Positions 7,493 through 15,347 of a stretch of DNA of 25,802 nt are shown in pieces. The notes below the pieces were generated by a model. That model did no database searches. It was not told the DNA's origin and saw only the letters and a program-made list of their open reading frames with translations. Source of the stretch: J089 sp964549745. Its GTDB lineage: Bacteria; Fidelibacterota; Marinisomatia; Marinisomatales; J089. The translations under genes and the position numbers were made by a program. Each line of letters opens with the position of its first letter. The stretch's first letter is position 1. The stretch covers positions 1-25,802 of the forward strand of contig CAZJWP010000020.1 in assembly GCA_964549745.1 (NCBI GenBank), written 5' to 3'.

Positions 7493-8728
7493 ATGAAACA
7501 CAAACGGATTGTTGTAACCGGATTGGGAGCTTTGGCTCCCAACGGGAATGGTGTACCGGCCTATTGGGAAGGTCTGAAAGCCGGGAAAAGCGGAATCGAT
7601 GAAATCACCTATTTCAATTTGGACAATTTTTCTGCCCGAATTGCTGGTGAACTCAAAGGATTTAATGCCGAAGAGTTCCTGGAACCGTCACAACTCCGTA
7701 AGTTAGATCCTTTTACTATTTTCGGTTTGGTCACGGCGCAGGAAGCCTGGAATCAAAGCGGACTTGACCTTGAAAGCGAGGATCCCACTCGTTTTGGTGT
7801 TGCATTGGGAACAGGTGTCGGCGGGATCCAGACGTTGGAAAAGCAACACACAACTCTGATGGAGCGGTCAGCCCGACGGGTTTCCCCCCATTTTGTACCC
7901 ATGATGATTGCCAATATTGCGGGAGCACAAATCTCCATTCGTCTCGGTCTGGAAGGACCGAATCAAACGGTGACAACGGCTTGCGCATCCGCTACGGATG
8001 CGATTGGGATAGCGTCGCGGCTCATTCAATATGGGGATGCGGATGTCATGCTGTGTGGTGGTTCCGAAGCCAGTATCACACCCCTGACTATTGCTGGTTT
8101 TGCCAACATGAAAGCCTTATCCAGGAGCAGCGAACATCCATCAGAAGTCAGTCGGCCCTTCGATAAAGACCGGGATGGTTTTGTTCTGGGTGAAGGTTCC
8201 GGAATACTTGTGTTAGAATCCCTGGATCATGCTGAAAAACGCGGCGCTAATATCCTGGCCGAATTGGTGGGTTACGGTGCCACCGATGATGCTTTCCACG
8301 TCACGCAGCCTTCCCGCTCCGGTCCGGCACGTGCCATGGCCAAAGCCCTGGAAGATGCGGAATTGAATACCAGTGATGTCGACTATATCAATGCACATGG
8401 GACATCCACACCGTTCAATGATAAAAATGAAACAGCCGCCATTAAAGAAGTATTTGGTGAGGATGCAAAACGTGTAAAAATCAGCTCCACCAAATCCATG
8501 ACCGGACATTTACTTGGTGCCAGCGGCGGTATTGAGGCGGTTGCCTCAGTTTTAACGTTACAGAATCAAACGGCACCGCCAACGATCAATTATACCACTC
8601 CTGATCCGGAGTGCGATCTATACTACATCCCTAATCAGGCGGAATCATTTCCGATTCGTTATGCCATGTCCAATTCCTTTGGATTTGGCGGACACAATGC
8701 GGTTCTCCTGATGAAAACCTGGTCCTGA
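7493..8728 (+). CDS. fabF: Beta-ketoacyl-ACP synthase II
   Basis: FabF elongates acyl-ACP by condensation with malonyl-ACP. The 411-residue protein starts MKHKRIVVTGLGALAPNG and contains the catalytic Cys164 in TTACASATDA, His302 in NAHGTSTPFND, Lys334 and His339 in the SMTGHLLGASGG block, and the GFGGHNA ending. This pattern fits the FabF/FabB group; the position after acpP favours FabF. Only four bases separate it from the acpP stop, and its ribosome-binding site is weak, so translation is probably coupled to acpP. No FabA- or FabZ-type dehydratase is in the window. Confidence 0.96.
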   Translation: MKHKRIVVTGLGALAPNGNGVPAYWEGLKAGKSGIDEITYFNLDNFSARIAGELKGFNAEEFLEPSQLRKLDPFTIFGLVTAQEAWNQSGLDLESEDPTRFGVALGTGVGGIQTLEKQHTTLMERSARRVSPHFVPMMIANIAGAQISIRLGLEGPNQTVTTACASATDAIGIASRLIQYGDADVMLCGGSEASITPLTIAGFANMKALSRSSEHPSEVSRPFDKDRDGFVLGEGSGILVLESLDHAEKRGANILAELVGYGATDDAFHVTQPSRSGPARAMAKALEDAELNTSDVDYINAHGTSTPFNDKNETAAIKEVFGEDAKRVKISSTKSMTGHLLGASGGIEAVASVLTLQNQTAPPTINYTTPDPECDLYYIPNQAESFPIRYAMSNSFGFGGHNAVLLMKTWS

Positions 8729-9454
8729 TTGTTGGGTCTTTTCCGGAAAATATTCCAAAGACACCCCTCTCCTACTGATCCCTTCGGCCCGCTGCAGGTC
8801 CGAATTCACTACGCATTCAAATCTCCTGAATTATTGACCCAGGCGTTCACTCATCGTTCCATTCGCCCGGAAACCGATCAAAATTATGAGCGCTTGGAAT
8901 TTCTGGGCGATGCGGTAATCGATACCGTGGTCAGTAAAGCTTTGATGAAGGAATTCCCTCTGGGTGATGAGGGATTGTTAACTCAAAAGCGTTCGGCGCT
9001 GGTTAAGAAGGAATTCCTGGCTAACATGGGGAATTTGTTACAGTTGTTGGATTATATCATCATCGAAAATTCGGTAAATATGTCGATTGAAAAGATCGCC
9101 GTCAAACAATTGGCTAATCTTTATGAATCGCTTCTCGGTGCACTCTATTTGGATGGTGGAATCAAGCCTTGTGAACGTTTGATATACGATACGATCTGGA
9201 GGCATCGTATAGAGGCATGGAAATCTTCGAATCATAAAGGTCATTTGATTGAGTATTGCCATTCATACTCCCTGGATTCACCCAGATTTGTTGTTGGAAA
9301 AGTGAGTGGTCCGGACCATCAACGTATATTTGAAATATTCGTAAAAATCGGAAAGCGTGAGTTTCGCCCCGGATTGGGCAGTGATAAAAAAACCGCGGAA
9401 CAGTCCGCGGCTCAAATTGCGCTGGAGGAACTCCAGGATTCAGTTCGGGTATAA
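8729..9454 (+). CDS. rnc: Ribonuclease III
   Basis: RNase III cleaves double-stranded RNA in rRNA maturation and mRNA decay. The 241-residue protein has the signature ERLEFLGDAV at residues 54-63 with catalytic Asp61, a second acidic site at Glu133 in YESLLGALYLDGG, and a C-terminal double-stranded-RNA-binding domain at about 167-236. The position equivalent to E. coli Asp114 is Asn130; from memory, Bacteroidota RNase III enzymes also carry Asn there. The start is one of two consecutive TTG codons (8729 or 8732) directly after the fabF stop. Its 3' end overlaps the convergent bifunctional-nuclease gene by 15 bases. Confidence 0.95.
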   Translation: MLGLFRKIFQRHPSPTDPFGPLQVRIHYAFKSPELLTQAFTHRSIRPETDQNYERLEFLGDAVIDTVVSKALMKEFPLGDEGLLTQKRSALVKKEFLANMGNLLQLLDYIIIENSVNMSIEKIAVKQLANLYESLLGALYLDGGIKPCERLIYDTIWRHRIEAWKSSNHKGHLIEYCHSYSLDSPRFVVGKVSGPDHQRIFEIFVKIGKREFRPGLGSDKKTAEQSAAQIALEELQDSVRV

Positions 9455-10009
9455 GTCGCGGATCCGATCCCTTATTTCTGCTGCCTTTTCATAATTTTCC
9501 TGACTCACCGCATCTTTTAATTTTTCTTCAAGAATCTCTAAAGGTACCGTGGTTGTTTCTGCCTGATCCTTCTTTTCCTCAACTTCGTCAGGTGCTTCCA
9601 ACACACTGGCTTCGCTCATCACTTTCTCTGACACTATAATCGGTGCGCTTAGTCGGAGAGCAACTGCAATCGCATCGCTGGGGCGTGCGTCGATTTCGCG
9701 ATTTTCTTTTGCGTGTCCCTGAATTTCCATCCGTGCATAAAAAACACCGTCCACAAGGTCTGTGATCCTCACTTCAGATAACTTGTAGTTGAAAGACTGA
9801 ATGATATTTCCAATTAAATCGTGAGTCAATGGTCTTGGCGTTTCCATGTATTCCAATGCCAGCGCAATCGATTGAGCTTCGAAAGCGCCGATAATTACAG
9901 GCAGCAACCGTTCTCCTCCCACTTCCTTCAAAACCGCGGCATAACTGCGGGAAGGTGTGTGGAAAGAAATCCGGTCTACTTTAACGGCAATGTAGCTGTC
10001 TTTTTTCAC
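9440..10009 (-). CDS. Bifunctional nuclease-domain (DUF151) protein with UVR motif
   Basis: This 189-residue protein has a DUF151/bifunctional nuclease domain at about residues 7-130, including LLPVIIGAFEAQSIALALE and the diagnostic IDARPSDAIAVALR at 106-120. A charged linker follows, then a UvrB/UvrC-type UVR helix pair at about 158-187 (ENYEKAAEIRDRIRDL). Nuclease activity was reported for a plant homologue; the role of the bacterial proteins is not settled. UVR motifs mediate protein contacts. The start is a GTG overlapping the stop of the isomerase gene as GTGA, so it is the last gene of a minus-strand operon. Its stop lies inside the 3' end of rnc. Confidence 0.9.
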   Translation of the reverse strand: MKKDSYIAVKVDRISFHTPSRSYAAVLKEVGGERLLPVIIGAFEAQSIALALEYMETPRPLTHDLIGNIIQSFNYKLSEVRITDLVDGVFYARMEIQGHAKENREIDARPSDAIAVALRLSAPIIVSEKVMSEASVLEAPDEVEEKKDQAETTTVPLEILEEKLKDAVSQENYEKAAEIRDRIRDLYPN

Positions 10010-11040
10010 AAAACCTGGCTTAACTCTCTTTTTAATTGATCAATTTTATGTACTGGCGTGGGATCAGTTCCATGCACCTTCGCACACCAGTAACTTACCC
10101 AGTCGCCAAAATGGATTAGATGAAGGAATCGGCTGAAATGATCCGGTCCGTTCACCTTTACCGTGTGCTGCATGGCCGGGTTTGAATTTATAATTTTTTG
10201 GGAAATTTGGTGCCGATATTTTACACGCTTGTGACCGGAGTCATCCACTAACCAGATGAGTGACAAATGTTTCATTAATTCCGGGTTGTTTTCCCATCCA
10301 ACAATTTCATTATGATTCAATTCGGGAAGGAAATTGCAATAGGACAACATTTTGCTGTTTTCGGCCAATTGCCCTTTCCAGCGAACCGCCACCACTTCGG
10401 TACTTTCGGTTTCGCCATAGATCACCGGAATGGTTTGGGCGATCCGGTTTGCCAGTGCAAAGGTTGGATTATCATCGGTTTCCGATTGATATTGATCCCG
10501 CACTTTTTTCAGTAAATCAATTGTAAGGTGGAGATTTTCTGTTGGATCCTGATCGACCAGACCAATCTTTTGGGCTACAAACAACATGGGAACAAACGAA
10601 AATGCCAGAGCTGCGCGAGGTTGCAAACCTCCCGGAATCTTCACGCAATCCAGATTTTGTTCATTAAGCAGTTTCTCCAATTTTCCACCGGTTGTGATCC
10701 CCAAAATGGTGGCACTGCGATTTACCGCATTTTCAAATGCTGAGAGAGTTTCTTCCGTATTCCCGGAGTATGAGGAACAAATAACCAATGTAGATTCATT
10801 CACCCATGACGGTAATTGATAGTGGCGGCTTACAAAAAAAGGAACCTTCATTTTATCCGACATCAACGCACGAACCACATCGCCGCCAATGGCGGAACCG
10901 CCCATGCCGGCCACAACTACATTTTTTATTTGATCATAATTTCCATGCAAATTGATGGATTGACCAATAGATATAGCTTCCTGCATGTGTTCAGGAAAAT
11001 CGTAAATAGATTTTTTCATTTCAGAGGGATCAAAATTCAT
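10006..11040 (-). CDS. Bifunctional phosphoglucose/phosphomannose isomerase
   Basis: The enzyme interconverts glucose-6-P, fructose-6-P and mannose-6-P. The 344-residue protein has two SIS folds. Visible signatures are GMGGSAIGGD at 45-54, the phosphate-binding SSYSGNTEE at 89-97, PGGLQPRAA around 136-144, the catalytic-base region LNHNEIVGWE with Glu245, His310 in LIHFGDW, and DPTPVHKIDQLK near the C-terminus. These fit the archaeal/bacterial PGI/PMI family and not classical Pgi. It starts eight bases after the polyprenyl synthetase stop and overlaps the next gene by four bases. Together with the mutase upstream in the operon it could supply mannose-1-P. Confidence 0.93.
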   Translation of the reverse strand: MNFDPSEMKKSIYDFPEHMQEAISIGQSINLHGNYDQIKNVVVAGMGGSAIGGDVVRALMSDKMKVPFFVSRHYQLPSWVNESTLVICSSYSGNTEETLSAFENAVNRSATILGITTGGKLEKLLNEQNLDCVKIPGGLQPRAALAFSFVPMLFVAQKIGLVDQDPTENLHLTIDLLKKVRDQYQSETDDNPTFALANRIAQTIPVIYGETESTEVVAVRWKGQLAENSKMLSYCNFLPELNHNEIVGWENNPELMKHLSLIWLVDDSGHKRVKYRHQISQKIINSNPAMQHTVKVNGPDHFSRFLHLIHFGDWVSYWCAKVHGTDPTPVHKIDQLKRELSQVL

Positions 11041-11048
11041 TGTGTGCC

Positions 11049-12020
11049 CTATCGTTTTCGATTCAAAATGTAATCTGTGAATTTTTCCAGGTTCTGACGT
11101 TTATCCGCCGGAATAACCTGCAAACATTTCTTGGCTTTCAATCCAAAATCAATGGATTGGGTACGTGCCATTTCGTGAATTCCATGTTCGTTGAAAAACT
11201 GACGTAATTCCCGAAGAGTGGCTTTCATATCCATGGACCGTGCCATTTTATAAAATGCCGACCATTCACTTGGAATTTGTTCACGAGCAAGTATCGTGAG
11301 AACAGTTTGCTTACCGGCCATCACATCACTGCCCAGACTTTTCCCCATCTTTCCGGTATCGGAATAAATCTCAAGCAAATCATCCTGGATTTGAAATGTC
11401 TTTCCAAGATTAAGTCCGTATCCGCGTAAATGTTTACGAATTTCTCCGTCTTGTTCACCAAGGATGGCACCTAATTCCGCACAAAGTCCCAGTAACCAGC
11501 CGGTTTTTTTCTCAATCATGGTAAAATACTGATTCAGCGTGATATCCGTATTCTCCTCAAATTCTTTGTCGTAGGCTTGTCCTTCACAGACCATTAGTGT
11601 TGCCTGATTAAACGCCCGAACCGCCTCAAGCTGACCTCTCTGAAGTTTGGACATGCATAATTGACCGATTGCGTACAATCCGTCGCCGGCCAGAATAGCA
11701 GTGGATTCATCCCATTTAAAATGGACGGTAGGTTTCCCATGACGAATATTGTCCTGATCCATAATGTCATCGTGGACCAGTGTAAAGTTGTGCAGGAGTT
11801 CCACACCGAGACTCGCATTCAAAATATCATCCGGAGTTGCGCCAAACGCTTCTCCCGCCAGGTGAACGAGAATGGGCCGTAATCGTTTGCCATCACCTTC
11901 CAGAATGTATTTTACCGGAGCATAGAGGTAGACCGGTGCATCTTCCAGCGGTAATTGATGGAGTTCCCGGTTTGTCTCCTCCCGGATAATCTCCAATCGG
12001 TTTAGGAAAGAATCATTCAC
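11049..12020 (-). CDS. Polyprenyl (isoprenyl) diphosphate synthase, trans type
   Basis: This enzyme condenses isopentenyl diphosphate onto an allylic diphosphate. From a GTG start at 12020 it has 323 residues, with GKRLRP at 44-49, the first Asp-rich motif DDIMD at 84-88 and a second motif, DDLLE, at 213-217, where the last residue is Glu instead of the usual Asp. The residue five places before the first motif is Phe79; an aromatic there usually limits the product to C15-C20, so a geranylgeranyl-type product is plausible. The frame is open to a TTG at 12044, but GGAG at 12025-12028 and the match to the family N-terminus favour GTG 12020, overlapping the upstream stop by eight bases. Confidence 0.92.
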   Translation of the reverse strand: MNDSFLNRLEIIREETNRELHQLPLEDAPVYLYAPVKYILEGDGKRLRPILVHLAGEAFGATPDDILNASLGVELLHNFTLVHDDIMDQDNIRHGKPTVHFKWDESTAILAGDGLYAIGQLCMSKLQRGQLEAVRAFNQATLMVCEGQAYDKEFEENTDITLNQYFTMIEKKTGWLLGLCAELGAILGEQDGEIRKHLRGYGLNLGKTFQIQDDLLEIYSDTGKMGKSLGSDVMAGKQTVLTILAREQIPSEWSAFYKMARSMDMKATLRELRQFFNEHGIHEMARTQSIDFGLKAKKCLQVIPADKRQNLEKFTDYILNRKR

Positions 12021-14340
12021 CGGACTCCAGCTCCAATTTCCCAATGGAATTCAATTTTGTCATTACAATATTACGGATTTCTTCCATCCGTTCCGGAGTT
12101 GTCGCTTCAAATCGACAAACGATTACCGGCTGTGTATTGGACGAACGAACCAGCCCCCAGCCATCCCCGAATTTGATTCGAACACCGTCCACCGTGATGC
12201 ACTCGTAATTGGCTTTGAAATAATCGGCTGCTTCTTTGGCAATCCTGAATTTTTCCTCGTCATTCTCCGCAGCAAACCTCAGTTCGGGCGTGGAATAGAA
12301 TTTTGGAAGTTCCGCTGCCAAATCACTCAATTTACGTGCACTGCGCGAAACCATTTGCACGGCTCGTGCGGCTACATATATAGCGTCATCGTATCCAAAA
12401 TAATCATCCGCGAAGAAAATATGACCGCTCATTTCACCGCCCAGTTTGCACTTCAATTCACCCATGCGCTGTTTGATGAGTGAATGACCGGTTTTCCACA
12501 TAACCGGTTTACCACCGGTTTTAACGATCATATCTTCCAATGCCTGCGAGCATTTTACATCAAACAGTACTTCGTCACCTTTTTCGACAACTTCCGGCAG
12601 AAATAGAGCCATAAGTTGATCCGCCCAGACAATCTCACCCTGATCATCCACAATACCCACACGATCGGCATCACCATCGAAGGCAACGCCAATGTCGTAT
12701 TTACCGGTCTTCATCATTTTGATCAAATCAGCCAGGTTTTCCTTCACAGTCGGGTCAGGATGGTGATTGGGGAAATGACCATCAATATCGCAATATAGTT
12801 CAGTTAACTCAACACCCAATTTTCGGAAGATTTCCGGCGCGACCAGACCTCCGGCTGCATTGCCGCAATCCATCACCACTTTCAGCGGTTTTTCAATAGT
12901 GATCTTATCCTCGATCATCTGTTTGTATTCCGGTATCAAATCGTATGTCGTCTCCTGACCTTCACCGGTTTCAAAACTGCCTGATTCAATAATTTCCCTG
13001 ATTTCCTGAATGGATTTCCCATAAACTGCTTTTCGATTAAATGACATTTTAAATCCATTGAATTCAGGAGGATTGTGACTCCCGGTGATCTGTACTGCGC
13101 CATCTACATCCAATTTGAACATACTGTAATAATTCACCGGTGTTGGTAATAGACCCAGGGAGATAACATCCAGACCTGTAGAGAGAAGACCCTTTTTATA
13201 ATGCTCCAATAAAGTCGGAGTTGTGAGCCGGATATCGCCACTGAGTGAGATTTCCCGTGCGCCTTGCCGTTTCGCCCAGGTTCCAAATCCTTTGCCTAAA
13301 GATTCCACAACTTCCGGCGGAAAATCCTCCGAAACCTTTCCTCGAATGTCATATTCTCTAAAAATATATTTATTCATTTTATCCTCAGTATTACTGATTT
13401 CAGATTTAAACGCATTTCCATCCTCTGCTTCCACGTCGCCAATGACTTCCCGCAAACTTCCATCCCTGATCTTCAGCATTTTAATTGCAGCTTCTTTGGA
13501 ACAAGATTTTCTGGCCATCACAATTGCGGTTTTCACGGATCCGCCGGATTCCTCCAGGTATTTTTTCGCCTCTTCGTATTCGAGACCACTTAGTTGAGCT
13601 ATTATCCGGCTTCCGCGATCCACCAGTTTGTTATTCACAACCTGTAAATCCACCATCAGGTTGCCATAAACTTTTCCAATCTTGATCATGGTGGTTGTGG
13701 AAATCATATTCAGAACCATTTTAGTGGCGGTTCCCGATTTCATTCGGGTGGATCCGGTAATTATTTCCGGACCGACAGGAACAGCAATAAGAACATCCAC
13801 TTCAACCGGAACAAGAGGCGCCGGATTGCAAATCAGGTAAACGGTGGATGTCCCGATTTCCCGTCCGTGTTTCAAGGCTTCCACAACATAAGGAGTTGCG
13901 CTGGAAGAGGCAATCCCAATAACACAATCCCCGGCTGTTACACCAAAATCTTCCATATCCCGGATCGCATCTTGCGGATGATCTTCCGCGCCTTCGATAC
14001 TCCGGACCAGTGCTTCCCGTCCTCCGGCAATAATACCCTGAAACCAGTCTTTGGGCGCTGAATAAGTCGGGGGCATTTCGGTGGCATCCAAAACACCAAG
14101 CCGTCCACTGGTACCGGCGCCGACGTAAAAGATTCGATGGCCCTCTGAAATCGCCTTGACCGTCAGCTCTACGGCTTTTTCAATTTCCGGAATGGTCGTG
14201 CGCACCGCCTCGGCGATCTTTTGGTCTTCCTGATTAATGATATCCAGAATATCACCAATTCCCTTTTGGTCAATCCGGAATGAGTTCGGATTCTGCTGCT
14301 CAGTCTGCAAATCTTTACGTTCTTTCGGAGGCGGGTTCAA
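12013..14340 (-). CDS. murQ-manB: MurNAc-6-phosphate etherase fused to phosphomannomutase/phosphoglucomutase
   Basis: One uninterrupted 775-residue frame holds two enzymes. Residues about 12-305 are MurQ, which splits N-acetylmuramic acid 6-phosphate into GlcNAc-6-P and D-lactate in wall recycling: GAGTSGRLG at 74-82, with Glu88 and Glu116 matching the catalytic acids of E. coli MurQ. Residues 322-775 are a full-length alpha-D-phosphohexomutase: YDIRGK, TGSHNP with phospho-Ser421, DGDADR at 555-560, GEMSGH at 635-640 and RSSNTQP at 732-738. SNT rather than SGTEP in the last motif points to PMM/PGM (AlgC-like) and away from GlmM. The linker of about 16 polar residues ends in a site that looks like an ordinary gene start. 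The start is a TTG at 14340 with AAAGGA ten bases upstream; a TTG at 14310 is an alternative. First gene of a four-gene operon. Confidence 0.9.
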   Translation of the reverse strand: MNPPPKERKDLQTEQQNPNSFRIDQKGIGDILDIINQEDQKIAEAVRTTIPEIEKAVELTVKAISEGHRIFYVGAGTSGRLGVLDATEMPPTYSAPKDWFQGIIAGGREALVRSIEGAEDHPQDAIRDMEDFGVTAGDCVIGIASSSATPYVVEALKHGREIGTSTVYLICNPAPLVPVEVDVLIAVPVGPEIITGSTRMKSGTATKMVLNMISTTTMIKIGKVYGNLMVDLQVVNNKLVDRGSRIIAQLSGLEYEEAKKYLEESGGSVKTAIVMARKSCSKEAAIKMLKIRDGSLREVIGDVEAEDGNAFKSEISNTEDKMNKYIFREYDIRGKVSEDFPPEVVESLGKGFGTWAKRQGAREISLSGDIRLTTPTLLEHYKKGLLSTGLDVISLGLLPTPVNYYSMFKLDVDGAVQITGSHNPPEFNGFKMSFNRKAVYGKSIQEIREIIESGSFETGEGQETTYDLIPEYKQMIEDKITIEKPLKVVMDCGNAAGGLVAPEIFRKLGVELTELYCDIDGHFPNHHPDPTVKENLADLIKMMKTGKYDIGVAFDGDADRVGIVDDQGEIVWADQLMALFLPEVVEKGDEVLFDVKCSQALEDMIVKTGGKPVMWKTGHSLIKQRMGELKCKLGGEMSGHIFFADDYFGYDDAIYVAARAVQMVSRSARKLSDLAAELPKFYSTPELRFAAENDEEKFRIAKEAADYFKANYECITVDGVRIKFGDGWGLVRSSNTQPVIVCRFEATTPERMEEIRNIVMTKLNSIGKLELESGE
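13375..13386 (-). promoter_or_regulatory. Internal ribosome-binding site and ATG at the MurQ/PMM junction
   Basis: On the minus strand GAGG at 13386-13383 is followed after five bases by ATG at 13377-13375, which is in frame and encodes Met322, the natural first residue of a phosphomannomutase (MNKYIFREYDIRGK). This could yield a separate 454-residue mutase as well as the fusion. It is a sequence pattern only; initiation here is inferred. Confidence 0.5.
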
Positions 14341-14483
14341 ATTGTATTCGTCCTTTCTGTAAGTGTAAACGCTGTCTTAGGGATTAAAAACAGTCGTAAA
14401 ATTACGAATGTAATCTCCTATTTGTTTTCCTTAACTTGAGAAATTCAAAATCTAAGCAGGAGATCGGTGACAACACCTTTGCT
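14341..14483. promoter_or_regulatory. Divergent intergenic region between murQ-PMM and prmA
   Basis: This 143-base gap separates two divergent operons, so it must hold promoters for both. It contains the small inverted repeat ATTAC-GAAT-GTAAT at about 14401-14414, overlapped by CGTAA-AA-TTACG. These could be an operator, but no consensus promoter elements stand out. AGGAG at 14458-14462 lies too far from the preferred prmA ATG to be its ordinary ribosome-binding site. Confidence 0.4.
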
Positions 14484-15347
14484 ATGGTCAATTTGATCCT
14501 TATGACTCAGACATTAAATGTGGACGAACTCAGTGATCTGTGTTTGTCTTTTGGGGCGCTTTCGGTAAGTGTTATCCCGGACTCATCCAATGATCCCTGG
14601 TATCGGGAACCGGGAGAAGTACGCCATTGGACCGTACCAAAATTGACCTGCCTCATGGAAAACGAATCGGAATGCCACACATTGGTACACATTCTTGAAA
14701 ATCAATTTTCCCGGTCGATCGATTATGCAATCCAATCAGTTCCTGAACGGGACTGGGTTACTTTTACTCAGGAACAATTCAAACCGCTACAGATTGCCAA
14801 TAAACTATGGATCATTCCACCTTGGGAACTTACTGATCAATACGCAAAACCGATTTTGGTTATGAATCCGGGATTGGCATTTGGCACCGGGACGCATCCC
14901 ACAACTCGGTTAGTCCTTAATTGGATATCCACCCAATCCGTTCAGAACCTCACAATTATCGACTGGGGATGCGGTTCCGGTATCCTGGGATTGGCCGCGT
15001 TGAAACTTGGTGCTAAATCAGCCTTTGGTGTCGATATTGATTCTCAGGCATTACATGCTTCCGAAGAAAACGGACAATTAAACCATATTGAATTCACGAC
15101 TTATTTACCGGAAAATGTTCCAAATCGGAAAGCCGATTTAATTTTAGCCAACATTTTGTTGAATCCATTAATTAAACTGGAGTCGGTTTTCATCAGGCAT
15201 CTGAACAATAACGGCCGAATTATACTAACCGGTGTGCTTGAGTCCCAAATCGATACGTTGAAAGCAAATTACAAGAAAGATTTCGCTTTGGAGGTGATCG
15301 ATCAGGAAAAAAATTGGGTACTTTTATTGGGAGTCCGTCGTGATTAA
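14484..15347 (+). CDS. prmA: Ribosomal protein L11 methyltransferase
   Basis: PrmA trimethylates ribosomal protein uL11 using S-adenosylmethionine. From the ATG at 14484 the protein has 287 residues. It shows LAFGTGTHPTT at 131-141, the SAM-binding DWGCGSGILG at 160-169 and the catalytic-site block NILLNPL at 223-229. The ATG at 14484 places ELSDL at the same distance from the start as in E. coli PrmA; the frame is open up to a TTG at 14436, which is less likely. No good ribosome-binding site precedes either. The 3' end overlaps the next gene by eight bases, so the two form an operon. Confidence 0.92.
   Translation: MVNLILMTQTLNVDELSDLCLSFGALSVSVIPDSSNDPWYREPGEVRHWTVPKLTCLMENESECHTLVHILENQFSRSIDYAIQSVPERDWVTFTQEQFKPLQIANKLWIIPPWELTDQYAKPILVMNPGLAFGTGTHPTTRLVLNWISTQSVQNLTIIDWGCGSGILGLAALKLGAKSAFGVDIDSQALHASEENGQLNHIEFTTYLPENVPNRKADLILANILLNPLIKLESVFIRHLNNNGRIILTGVLESQIDTLKANYKKDFALEVIDQEKNWVLLLGVRRD

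Noticed and set aside
12316..13377. GlmM (phosphoglucosamine mutase) identity for the mutase half, which would fit MurQ and amino-sugar use
   Set aside because: The mutase has TGSHNP and RSSNTQP motifs typical of PMM/PGM (AlgC-like), not the SASHNP and RPSGTEP pattern of GlmM.
12013..14340. MurQ-PMM frame as a simple assembly artefact
   Set aside because: Both halves are full length and intact and the frame is continuous without N or low-complexity sequence. An error cannot be excluded without reads, but nothing in the sequence points to one.
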